From Mactra quadrangularis (lineage: Eukaryota; Mollusca; Bivalvia; Venerida; Mactridae): a stretch of DNA of 64,000 bases. Position numbers and translations under genes: made by a program. Location of the stretch: assembly GCA_025267735.1 (NCBI GenBank), contig CM046303.1, positions 38,763,380-38,827,379 on the forward strand, given 5' to 3'. This document shows positions 11,165 through 23,114 of this stretch, piece by piece. Each line of letters starts with the position of its first letter. Within the stretch, counting starts at the first letter, position 1. The notes under the pieces are model-generated. The model saw nothing but the letters and a program-made list of their open reading frames with translations. It did no database searches and had not been told where the DNA came from.

Positions 11165-14100
11165 GAATAATTGAATTATAATTTAAAGCCTCAATTTAGG
11201 CTAACTATGTGATATTATGCATCATTTTAAAGCTGATTGATGTGAAAAGGTATTGACGGGTACATTTTGAACAGTAAATAAATAATAAGGGCCTGGTGAG
11301 AAAACAAAACAGGCCCATTTTCGAATGTGAATTTGTGTTCGACAGACATCCTTCTGCTGTTAATAAAAACATGTTTTATTAATCATTTCATCTATCTGTT
11401 CACAAAATCAAATTTTATATAGAACAAGCTTTAATTTGGTATATAAAAGTGCGATAAACTCAATATAATTGCGACAAATTATATGTTAATGTATCGCGTA
11501 CGAAAATTCTCAGTGCCTAAGTTCGGTTCGATATTTTCAATAAAAAAGTGCAAATACATGCTATTTACCGAGTCTTATTTTAAGCCACAATTAAGACAAA
11601 ATATGCGATATTATGCATCATTTTAAAGCTTATACATAGAAAAAGGTTTAGACAGGTCGATTTAGAATTTTTGTAAAAGAATAACAGCAAGACGAGTGTA
11701 TAAAGTAGCCCTATTTTCGGACGTACATTTCGGTTTGAGTGACATCCTTCTGCTATAAATAAATACACGTATTTTTAATTAATTTAAAAACTAAATCACA
11801 AAATCAAACTGGCAATAGAATAAGCTTTCTTTTGACGTATAAATGAGTGAATAACTCGACTTAATTTGGACAAAATATATGTTTATATGTCAAGTTCGTA
11901 AATTCACCCGACCACAGATTGGTTTGATTTTTCATTGAAATGTGCGAAAACATGCTAATTACCGAGTCTTATTTTAAGCCTCAAACTAGGCAAAACATGT
12001 GATATTATGCATCATTTTAAAGCTGATTGATGTGAAAAGGTTTTGACGGGTACATTTTGAACAGTAAATAAATAATAAGGGCCTGGTGAGTAAACAAAAC
12101 AGGCCCATTTTCGAATGTGAATTTGTGTTCGACTGACATCCTTCTGCTGTTATTTAACACATGTTTTATTAATCATTTCATCTATCTGTTCACAAAATCA
12201 AATTTTATATAGAACAAGTTTTAATTTGGTATATAGATGTGCGATAAACTCAATTTAATTGCGACAAATTATATGTTAATATATCGAGTACGAAAATTCT
12301 CAGTGCGGAAGTTCGGTTCGATATTTTCAATAAAAAAGTGCATGGTCTGGTCGCATTTCAAACGTTTGAATGAGTGTCCTACCCGTGTTCTATTTAACGC
12401 AAATGTATACACCGTATCCACTTTTTATGGCAACACCGAGTCATTTCTTACGGAAAATCTTCTCCGGGGCTAATATCTCAACCGTTGCATAGACAAAACC
12501 GAAAGTAGGCATGTTTTGATATAACAAAATAAATTAGAACTTGTACAATTTTTAAGTATAGTTTCATGCATACACACAATCTCACAATCGTATTTACAAC
12601 ACGTTAAGTGCCGTACTTACGGCGATTTTATCAAAAGTAATACACTCTCTCGGTTCAAATTTGTCACACGGTCATACGTCAACTTTAGTGGCTTTAACTC
12701 ACATAAATCCTTTGTGACATGTCAGATGAGTACACCCGCCCTTTAGTTTATATATTTACGGATCAAATGAAACTTTATAACGCGTTTGGGCCCGAATATT
12801 TCTCAAACTATCATGCAAAAAACGACACGTACCTTTTGGATGGTTGTTTTTCCGCCATCTTGGTGTGGCTACACCGTGACACGGAAAATCGCAACCGTTT
12901 CACGATCTAGACAGTGATTTTGAACAGTAAATAAATAATAAGGGCCTGGTGAGTAAACAAAACAGGCCCATTTTCGAATGTGAATTTTGTGTTCGACTGA
13001 CATCCTTCTGCTGTTATTTAACACATGTTTTATTAATCATTTCATCTGACTGTTCACAAAATCAAATTTTATATAGAACAAGCTTTAATTTGGTATATAG
13101 ATGTGCGATAAACTCTATTTAATTGCGACAAATTATACGTTAATATATCGAGTACGAAAATTCTCAGTGCGGAAGTTCGGTTCGATATTTTCATTAAAAA
13201 AGTGCAAATACATGCTATTTACCGAATCTTATTTTAAGCCACAATTAAGACAAAATATGCGATATTATGCATCATTTTAAAGCTTATACATAGAAAAAGG
13301 TTAAGACAGGTCGATTTAGAATTTTTGACGGGTACATTTTAACAGTAAATAAATAATAAGGGCCTGGTGAGTAAACAAAACAGGCCCATTTTCTAACGTG
13401 AATTTGTGCTCGACTGACATCCTTCTGCTGTTAATAAACACATGTTTTATTAATCATTTCATCTATCTGTTCACAAAATCAAATTTTATATAGAACAAGC
13501 TTTAATTTGGTATATAGATTTGTGATAAACTCAATTTAATTGCGACAAATTATATGTTAATATATCGAGTACGAAAATTCTCAGTGCGGAAGTTCGGTTC
13601 GATATTTTCAATAAAAAAGTGCAAATACATGCTATTTACCGAGTCTTATTTTAAGCCACAATTAAGACAATATATGCGATATTATGCATCATTTTAAAGC
13701 TTATACATAGAAAAAGGTTTCGACAGGTCGATTTTTAATTTTCGTAAAATAATAACAGCAAGACGAGTGTATAAAGTAGCCCTATTTTCGAACGTACATT
13801 TCGGTTTGAGTGACATCCTTCTGCTACAAATAAATACACGTATTTTTAATTAATTTAAAAACTAAATCACAAAATCAAACTGGCAATAGAATAAGCTTTC
13901 TTTTAATGTATAAATGAGTGAATAACTCGACTTAATTTGGACAAAATATATGTTTATATGTCAAGTTCGTAAATTCACCCGACCACAGTTTGGTTTGATT
14001 TTTTTCATTGAAATGGGCGAATACATGCTAATACCGAGTCTTATTTTAAGCCTCAATTTAGGCAAAACATGTGATATTATGCATCATTTTAAAGCTGATT

Positions 14101-17100
14101 GTTGTGAAAATATTTTGACGGGTACATTTTGAACAGTGAATAAATAATAAGGGCCTGGTAAGTAAACAAAACAGGCCCGTTTTCGAATGTGAATTTTGTG
14201 TTCGACTGACATCCTCTGCTGTTAATAAACACATGTTTTATTAATCATTTCATCTATCTGTTCACAAAATCAAATTTTATATAGAACAAGCTTTAATTTG
14301 GTATATAGATGTGCGAAAAACTCAATTTAATTGCGACAAATTATATGTTAAAATATCGAGTACGAAAATTCTCAGTGCGGAAGTTCGGTTCGATATTTTC
14401 AGTAAAAAAGTGCAAATACATGCTATTTACCGAGTCTTATTTTAAGCCACAATTAAGACAAAATACGCGATATTATGCATCATTTTAAAGCTTATACATA
14501 GAAAAAGGTTAAGACAGGTCGATTTAGAATTTTTGTAAAAGAATAACAGCAAGACGAGTGTATAAATTAGCCCTATTTTCGGACGTACATTTCGGTTTGA
14601 GTGACATCCTTCTGCTGCAAATAAATACACGTATTTTTAATTAATTTAAAAACTAAATCACAAAATCAAACTGGCAATAGAATAAGCTTTCTTTTAATGT
14701 ATAAATGAGTGAATAACTTGAATTAATTTGGACAAAATATATGTTTACATGTCAAGTTCGTAAATTCACCCGACCACAGTTTGGTTTGATTTTTTCATTG
14801 AAATGTGCGAAAACATGCTAATTACCGAGTCATATTGTAAGGCTTAATTTAGGCAAAACATGTGATATTATGCATCATTTTAAAGCTGATTGTTGTAAAA
14901 ATGTTTTGACGGGTACATTTTGAACAGTAAATAAATAATAAGGGCCTGGTGAGTAAACAAAACAGGCCCATTTTCGAATGTGAATTTGTGTTCGACTGAC
15001 ATCCTTCTGCTGTTATTTAACACATGTTTTATTAATCATTTCATCTATCTGTTCACAAAATCAAATTTTATATAGAACAAGTTTTAATTTGGTATATAGA
15101 TATGCGATAAACTCAATTTAATTGCGACAAATTATATGTTAATATATCGAGTACGAAAATTCTCAGTGCGGAAGTTCGGTTCGATATTTTCAATAAAAAA
15201 GTGCAAATATATGCTATTTACCGAGTCTTATTTTAAGCCACAATTAAGACAAAATATGCGATATTATGCATCATTTTAAAGTTTATACATAGAAAAAGGT
15301 TTAGACAGGTCGATTTTGAATTTTTGTAAAGGAATAACAGCAAGACGAGTGTATAAAGTAGCCCTATTTTCGGACGTACATTTCGGTTTGAGTGACATCC
15401 TTCTGCTACAAACAAATACACGTATTTTTAATTTATTTAAAACTTGAATCACAAAATCAGACTGGCAATAGAATAAGCTTTCTTTTAATGTATAAATGAG
15501 TGAATAACTCGACTTAATTTGGACAAAATATATGTTTTTATGTCAAGTTCGTAAATTTACCCGACAACAGTTTGGTTTGATTTTTTCATTGAAATGTGCA
15601 AAAAGGTGCTAATTACCGAGTCATATTGTAAGCCTAAATTTAGGCAAAACATGTGATATTATGCATCATTTTAAAGCTGATTGTTGTAAAAATGTTTTGA
15701 CGGGTACATTTTGAACAGCAAATAAATAATAAGGGCCTGGTGAGTAAACAAAACTGGCCCATTTTCGAATGTGAATTTTGTGTTCGACTGACATCCTTCT
15801 GCTGTTAATAAACACATGTTTTATTAATCATTTCATCTATCTGTTCACAAAATCAAATTTTATATAGAACAAGCTTTAATTTGGTATATAGATGTGCGAT
15901 AAACTCAATTTAATTGCGACAAATTATATGTTAATATATCGAGTACAAAAATTCTCAGTGCGGAAGTTTGGTTCGATATTTTCAATAAAAAAGTGCAAAT
16001 ACATGCTAATTACCGAGTCTTATTTTAAGCCACAATTAGGACAAAATATGCGATATTATGCATCACTTTAAAGCTTATACATAGAAAAAGGTTTAGACAT
16101 GTCGATTTTTAATTTTCGTAAAAGAATAACAGCAAGACGAGTGTATAAAGTAGCCCTATTTTCGGACGTATATTTCGGTTTGAGTGACATCCTTCTGCTA
16201 CAAATAAATACACGTATTTTTATTTAATTTAAAAACTAAATCACAAAATCAAACTGGCAGTAGAATAAGCTTTCTTTTAATGTATAAATGAGTGAATAAA
16301 TCGACTTAATTTGGACAGAATATATGTTTATATGTCAAGTTCGTAAATTCACCCGACCACAGTTTGGTTTGATTTTTTTCATTGAAATGGGCGAAAACAT
16401 GCTAATTACCGAGTCTTATTTTTAGCCTCAATCTAGGCAAAACATGTGATATTATGCATCATTTTAAAGCTGGTTGTTGTAAAAATGTTTTGACGGGTAC
16501 ATTTTGAACAGTGAATAAATAATAAGGGCCTGGTAAGTAAACAAAACAGGCCCGTTTTCGAATGTGAATTTGTGTTCGACTGACATCCTTCTGCTGTTAA
16601 TAAACATGTGTTTTATTAATCATTTCATCTATCTGTTCACAAAATCAAATTTTATATAGAACAAGCTTTAATTTGGTATATAGATTTGTGATAAACTGTA
16701 TTTAATTGCGACAAATTATATGTTAATATATCGAGTACGAAAATTCTCAGTGCCTAAGTTCGGTTCGGTATTTTCAATAAAAAAAAAGTGCAAATACATG
16801 CTATTTACTGAGTCTTATTTTAAGCCACAATTAAGACAATATATGCGATATTATGCATCATTTTAAAGCTTATACATAGAAAAAGGTTTAGACAGGTCGA
16901 TTTAGAATTTTTGTAAAATAATAACAGCAAGACGAGTGTATAAAGTTGCCCTATTTTCGGACGTACATTTCGGTTGGAGTGACATCCTTCTGCTACAAAT
17001 AAATACACGTATTTTTAATTAATTAAAAACTAAATCACAAAATCAAACTGGCAATAGAATAAGCTTTCTTTTAATGTATAAATGAGTGAATAACTCGACT

Positions 17101-17397
17101 TAATTTGGACAAAATATATGTTTACATGTCAAGTTCGTAAATTCACCCGACCACAGTTTGGTTTGATTTTTTCATTGAAATGGGCGAAAACATGCTAATT
17201 ACCGAGTCATATTGTAAGCCTCAATTTAGGCAAAACATGTGATATTATGCATCATTTTAAAGCTGATTGTTGTGAAAATATTTTGACGGGTACATTTTGA
17301 ACAGTGAATAAATAATAAGGGCCTGGTAAGTAAACAAAACAGGCCCATTTTCGAATGTGAATTTGTGTTCGACTGACATCCTTCTGCTGTTAATAAA
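11165..17397. repeat. Satellite array, alternating A/B monomers (~791 bp dimers), part 1
   Basis: Two related ~395 bp monomers alternate. Monomer A holds GGGCCTGGTGAGTAAACAAA and CAGGCCC; these start at 11289, 12079, 12942, 13360, 14151, 14942, 15733, 16526 and 17319, mostly 790-793 bases apart. Monomer B holds AACAGCAAGACGAGTGTATAAAG and TCGGACGTACATTTCGG. Both share a GACATCCTTCTGCT core, an AATCAAA...AGAATAAGCTTT-like block and TACCGAGTCTTATTTTAAGCC. The shared blocks show A and B descend from one unit, making this a higher-order dimer. The 12942 and 13360 units are irregular. Confidence 0.95.
12343..12917. other. Unique segment replacing a B monomer
   Basis: About 575 bases between GTGCATGGTCTGG and TCTAGACAGTG do not resemble either monomer, although satellite resumes on both sides. 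I see no terminal inverted repeats or target duplication. Two short open frames cross it with no recognisable product. It may be an insertion with loss of neighbouring monomer, or a captured fragment. Confidence 0.7.
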
Positions 17398-19888
17398 CAG
17401 CCGCGGATTTAGGCCCGGGCTAAAGGGCTACAGCCCCCCCATCTCAGCCCAGAGATACGTTTTCCAGCTGAGCTGATATACACTAATGCATTTAAGGTCC
17501 GTAGTGTGTCCGTTATCAAAGCAGTTACTGTATAGCGGGTTATTTCTGCGGGGCAAAAATTTCGCGTAAACAAGAGAGTTTTGTATTGGCGATGCTAAAT
17601 ATTGGCGGAAATTACTCTGAGCGCCAATTTTAAACCACCCGGTGAAAGATGGTCAAAGGTACATAACTCTGTCTTTTCCAATAAAAAGGTCAATTTACCT
17701 GTATAAGCGGTCACTACCGACCGCGACCTTTCAAATTTTTGAATTATTTAAGTGTCACCAAAAATGCATAATATGAGCGGACGTGTGAAAAACCAACGCT
17801 TACACAGCAGATTATCTATTTCTATGATGATGTATTGACGGGACAAGTTTAATCATGTGATAAGAATCGCCATTAAATGTGAATGTTTTTGTTACAAATA
17901 TTACCTGGGTGCCGCTAAGTTTGATTGATCGTTCGGCAAATTGCATAAGTAAGCCCAACTCGCGAGTGTTTTATAATAATAACAATTTGTTGTAATGAAC
18001 AATCAAAATTTTTCGCATGTTTGTTAATAGTCGTGGATAACGCCTTTGTCTTTGTTAAAAATTATCGGTATTAAAGTTTGCGGCCACACACTCCTTAAAA
18101 ATCACTAATTTACCTGAATCCATTGGTCAAAGTCCAACAAATTTTAAAATTAACAGCTTGTCACAAACAATGTATAATCAACGCACCTAGTTGAGTCTTT
18201 AAACAGACAAAATCAATTATAAAGCGTTGTCACGTGACGAAATTTGACAATAGTTTTCTTTTGAATATCAATAAATAATAAGCTACATAAACACTAACTC
18301 CGCTCTTTTTACTCAATTTGTTAAATGATGTGATGAGAAGTTTGTCTTCGGTTTGCTAGCAAGCACTTTAATTAATTGCAATACTAAAGATGACTTTGTT
18401 TTTTACGACAATCAAATAAGTGTTTGAGCTAAACTCGTGAAGATTCGGAAATGACCGACATACGGGTTTATAAAGTAAACAAAATGGCGGCAGCGTCGTA
18501 GAGTTTCGTAACCGAGTTTTGGTGGACCCTGTTGTGTAATTGTTAGAATGACTGTATTGTCTGTCTGTGTTTTCGTTTGCTACATACATAACTTGAATCA
18601 ATTCCTTTTTGTTATTCAAAATACTAAATTTTGTTCATTTATATAATAAATCTCACCAAATTCACTACATAATTTTTTATTTTAAGGGAGATAATACATG
18701 TACATTTTAATGAATACAATTTTTTAAGAGTAATGTCCCTTAGTAAACAATATGGCGGCGACTTAATACTGCGGAGGTTTGTATTCGCGGTGTTTATATT
18801 TGGCGCATTTTCATTTTCCGCCAATAAAGCCAAAATTAAACCCCCGCAGATAATACCCGCTATACAGTAATTGCTAACACCCGGTTGTTAATCTCTTGCC
18901 TGGGGGCTTTGTTGAGAGTGTAATTATCGATTAACAAGTTGTTCACGCTTGACCAGAGATATAGATCTATGTCACTTGCTTGACTAATAGGACCATTAGA
19001 ACGGTGTTGTTGATTGACTGATCTGAGAGATGTGTTTGGACTGCTTTAGAATTAAGTTTTTCTGGTTTATCTTAAAATAGATTCATTTTCCATCTTAATA
19101 AATTTTACGTATTACTTATTTTCATCCCACTTTAAAACAAACTTTGTATCAATTATATTTTGGTACAAGTTTAATCATTGTTCTATTTTATCGAATGTTG
19201 AAGTAAATATATTATAACATTTTTGATACATAGTTAAGATACAGAATTGGATTTAAATAAAATCCTGTTATTAGTCTAAATATTAGTATCAGCCATTATT
19301 CCCTATCAATTTGTTGATATTTTTTATTTGTATGGTCGGTTAAATAGCTCTTTACAGCGTATGTTCACTTATCATTTCTTTGACATTTAAAAAAATTTAC
19401 TTACTACTCACTTTCTTACTTTTATGTACCGGGTAAGTATATATTCTGGTTGTTTGTTAACTCTTTACTGGTTGCGACATGGGTGAAAGTGGTCATCTTT
19501 TCACCATAATGCACCAGGGCTATTTCAAGATGCTCTTATTTCATTACCAATTGACTAACAGATATGCAGCTTGGCCAAGTTATTCCCTGGGTGACCGGCT
19601 TTCAGACAACGATCCAGATCTTTCTTGGCGATGAGAGGCACTGCGGAATTCACTAAATCCAGAAAAATAACCAATTTTAAGGCCCTAAAAATGCGTGATT
19701 GACCAGTTAAAATTTTAATCTGTGCAATAAAAATGCACCAGAATGCTCGATTTTAGACCTTTATTTTTCAAAATTTCCGGGGGAAACCCCCGTACCCCCA
19801 CCAACGGGAGGGGATACCCCTCCCGTACCCACCCCAAGTTGGGTCTACCAGCCCCCCCCCAGGCAGCCCTGTTCTGTATCCGCCCCTG
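17398..19888. mobile_element. hAT-like element inserted in the satellite
   Basis: The left end CAGCCGCGGATTTAGGCCCG and the right end, read inward, CAGGGGCGGATACAGAACAG are matching inverted termini of the CAGGGGCGGAT type seen in many non-autonomous hAT elements. Just inside the right end are the usual inverted C-runs (GGGGGAAACCCCCGTACCCC). ATAAA(C) flanks both sides. Removing the 2,491 bases restores a 796 base step between the satellite marks at 17319 and 20606, so insertion was clean. A second element is nested at 17519-18876. Confidence 0.8.
17519..18876. mobile_element. Nested element with TTACTGTATAGCGGG termini
   Basis: AGCAGTTACTGTATAGCGGG on the left matches AGCAATTACTGTATAGCGGG read from the right end, followed on both sides by GTTATTTCTGCGGGG or its near copy, then TTGGCGG blocks (17590s and 18810s). 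Inverted ends are at least 35 bp. The 1.36 kb interior has no recognisable transposase. The superfamily is not assigned because the target duplication is unclear. Confidence 0.75.
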
Positions 19889-21196
19889 ATAAACACATGT
19901 TTTTTTAATCATTTCATCTATCTGTTCACTAAATCAAATTTTATATAGAACAATTTTTAATTTGGTATATAGATGTGCGATAAACTCAATTTAATTGCGA
20001 CAAATTATATGTTAATATATCGAGTACGAAATTTCTCAGTGCGGAAGTTCGGTTCGATATTTTCATTAAAAAAGTGCGAATACGTGCTATTTACCGAGTC
20101 TTATTTTAAGCCACAATTCAGAAAAAACACGTGATATTGTGCATCATTTTAAAGCTCATACATAGAAAAAGGTTTCGACAGGTCGATTTTGAATTTTCGT
20201 AAAAGAATAACAGCAAGACGAGTGTATAAAGTCGCCCTATTTTCGGACGTACATTTCGGTTTGAGTGACATCCTTCTGCTACTAATAAAAACACGTATTT
20301 TTAATTAATTTATAAACTAAATCACAAAATCAAACTGGCAATAGAATAAGCTTTCTATTAATGTATAAATGAGTGAATAACTCGACTTAATTTGGACAAA
20401 ATGTATGTTTACATGTCAAGTTCGTAAATTCACCCGACCACAGTTTGGTTTGATTTTTTCATTGAAATGTGCGAAAACATGCTAATTACCGAGTCATATT
20501 GTAAGCCTCAATTTAGGCAAAACATGTGATATTATGCATCATTTTAAAGCTGATTGTTGTGAAAATATTTTGACGGGTACATTTTGAACACTAAATAAAT
20601 AATAAGGGCCTGGTGAGTAAACAAAACAGGCCCATTTTCGAATGTGAATTTGTGTTCGACTGACATCCTTCTGCTGTTAATAAACACATGTTTTATTAAT
20701 CATTTCATCTATCTGTTCACTAAATCAAATTTTATATAGAACAATTTTTAATTTGGTATATAGATGTGCGATAAACTCAATTTAATTGCGACAAATTATA
20801 TGTTAATATATCGAGTACGAAAATTCTCAGTGCGGAAGTTCGGTTCGATATTTTCAATAAAAAAGTGCGAATACGTGCTATTTACCGAGTCTTATTTTAA
20901 GCCACAATTCAGAAAAAACACGTGATATTGTGCATCATTTTAAAGCTCATACATAGAAAAAGGTTTCGACAGGTCGATTTTGAATTTTCGTAAAAGAATA
21001 ACAGCAAGACGAGTGTATAAAGTCGCCCTATTTTCGGACGTACATTTCGGTTTGAGTGACATCCTTCTGCTACAAATAAAAACACGTATTTTTAATTAAT
21101 TTAAAAACTAAATCACAAAATCAAACTGGCAATAGAATAAGCTTTCTATTAATGTATAAATGAGTGAATAACTCGACTTAATTTGGACAAAATATA
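19889..21196. repeat. Satellite array, part 2
   Basis: Continuation of the array after the hAT-like insertion: a resumed A unit, B, A (mark at 20606) and a truncated B. The two B monomers here share variants absent from part 1, such as CAATTCAGAAAAAACACGTG and GCGAATACGTGC, so they were copied from each other recently. The array is cut at 21196 by another element. Confidence 0.95.
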
Positions 21197-21300
21197 CAGG
21201 CGCGTATCTAGGCCAATTTTGAGGTTACGCACAGTGTTAAAGGGTCCGGGGGCATGACCCCCATGGAAATACTTTTTGGCTAAGATGCATTTTGGTGATA
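21197..21300 (+). mobile_element. hAT-like element end abutting the satellite
   Basis: CAGGCGCGTATCTAGGCC, followed by GGGTCCGGGGGCATGACCCCC, is the style of terminus found in CAGGGGCGTA-type non-autonomous hAT elements. It truncates the satellite exactly. I could not find the opposite end, so the length is unknown. Confidence 0.45.
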
Positions 21301-22359
21301 TTTTTGCGACCGCTTGTAAGCTAATTAGACTACAGAAATATTCTTCTTTCCATCCTATTTTTATGAAATCTGCAATTTTCAAGCGGGCAAATAAAAAGTG
21401 AACATTTTGAATTTAATATAACAATACGTTAACATGATTCCATGCATTTACAAACAATAGAAACTGTATCAAACATAATAACCTTAAAGAAAGTGTATGC
21501 AGATGAATGACATTGTTAATCATGGTTTTAATCAACACGTTGAAATCAGTCAAATGCTACTCAACATTCCTACATTATAAATTCGCTCACTGTTTTTTGT
21601 CTTAGATCTATATTAGATAAAAAGGTATGATGTGCAGTAAAAATAAGACATATTTTCACACGACATAATCTTACTTATGTTGTTTTGATGTCAATAGCAT
21701 ATAAATATCCAATATAATATATTTATGAGAAACAGAGGCTGATGGTGTGCGGCCACAGTTCTGTGTTATCCACTTTCGGTATAGAAATGTAAACAATTTT
21801 TTGATAAAAATAATTTCGCATTGAAACACTATTTCAGTAAATTGATTTAAGACAGCATTTGTAATTAATATATTACTTTTGAGATCGTAAAAACTTGTGG
21901 TGAGTGTGATTCAAGGGCTACGAATGCCCACTATACATGTTTTTTCTTCTTAAAAAATGCATGTTTAACTTTTGGTAAATATCAAGGATTTGTATGCCAA
22001 AATAAACATTGTATGGATTATAAGTATGATTCCTAATCATATAATAATGTAGATGTTCTTTTAATTTGTTCTGGTCATGAGTCTTGTTTTTTAGGAATAC
22101 ATTTCTTATTCATTATGTCAGCGATCCTTTAAGAAGGTGAACATTAAGTTTGTTAAATATTAATGGAAATCTATAAGAATGTGCATTGAGTTTGATTAAA
22201 AAAACTTTAAAAACCCGATGAGTCAATAAATCCAATGTAGAATAATTGCATACTGTTAAAAACATCAAAGTCTATTATATAGTCTAGTTCTTTAAAAGTA
22301 GATGTAACTGCATTCAAATAATATGTACCGTATGCTTTCATGTTAGTGACATATTAAAC
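21301..22359. other. No gene recognised
   Basis: AT-rich sequence, possibly the interior of the element starting at 21197. No domain-bearing frame. Confidence 0.4.
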
Positions 22360-22499
22360 AAGTTTGTTGTTTTTCAACTGTCAAAGATAAATAGATTCAC
22401 CGTGACGTCGTGTTGTTGATCTCATTCTCGTGATATTGTGATAGTTTGCATTCAATCCCCGTGAAAGTGTTCAACTTTGATAGTTGAGAACAAATGGAC
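22360..22499. mobile_element. Palindromic ~145 bp MITE, copy 1
   Basis: AGTTTGTTGTTTTTCAACTG with CAAAG and CACCGTGA on the left is mirrored by CCGTGAAAGTGTTCAAC, TTTGATAGTTGAGAAC and AAATGGACT on the right. It is a diverged relative of the copies at 52758, 52968 and 54573, sharing the TTCACSGTGA block and a GTGATATTGTGATA centre. Confidence 0.7.
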
Positions 22500-22693
22500 T
22501 AAACTGCAATACATTTTACTAACACAGTCCGGAATACGTTTGCGAATCCGGAAATCTTGCAAACTTACTTTTTTTATTTTTCATCCGATTAATTTCAAAT
22601 TTTCAATAAATGTAGATCTTCACATGGGCATAACACCAGTAAACTTTCATCCAGATATCTTTACTATAAATGTGTTTAATTTTAAGTCAAAAG

Positions 22694-23107
22694 TCAAAAT
22701 TCCCATGGGAATCGGCAAATTCCCATGGGAGAAATGCTCTCCCATGGGATTTTCATGGGAGAAAAATGGGAATTTTCTCCCATATACAAATATGGGAGAA
22801 AATTCCCATTTTTTCAAATTCATCTAAACAAACATTTAGACACATAAATGGATAGATCTATAAGTACATATCATTATTCCAAAGAAAAAATACATACTAG
22901 TAGTTTGTCACTTTTAAAGCTTTTAAACACCATTTAAGAATTCTCCCATATTATAAATGGGAATTTTCTCCCATGGGAGAATTCTCCCATTTAGAAAATG
23001 GGATTTCTCCCATGGGAGAATTCTCCCATTTCTGTATATGGGATTTCTCCCATGGGAGAATTCTCCCATTCTTTAAATGGGATTTCTCCCATTCTGAAAA
23101 TGGGATT
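22694..23107. repeat. Clusters of CTCCCATGGGAG palindromes
   Basis: CCCATGGGA, TCTCCCATGGGAGAATTCTC and near copies recur in two blocks, about 22694-22812 and 22941-23107, spaced by ~130 bases of ordinary sequence. Units alternate a perfect TCCCATGGGA palindrome with a 5-7 base A/T linker flanked by ATGGGA/TCCCAT. Open frames across this are repeat translations. Confidence 0.85.
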
Positions 23108-23114
23108 TCCTAAT

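Noticed and set aside
22477..22827. 116-codon frame
   Set aside because: Its second half is the CCCATGGGA palindrome cluster and the first half spans the end of a MITE.
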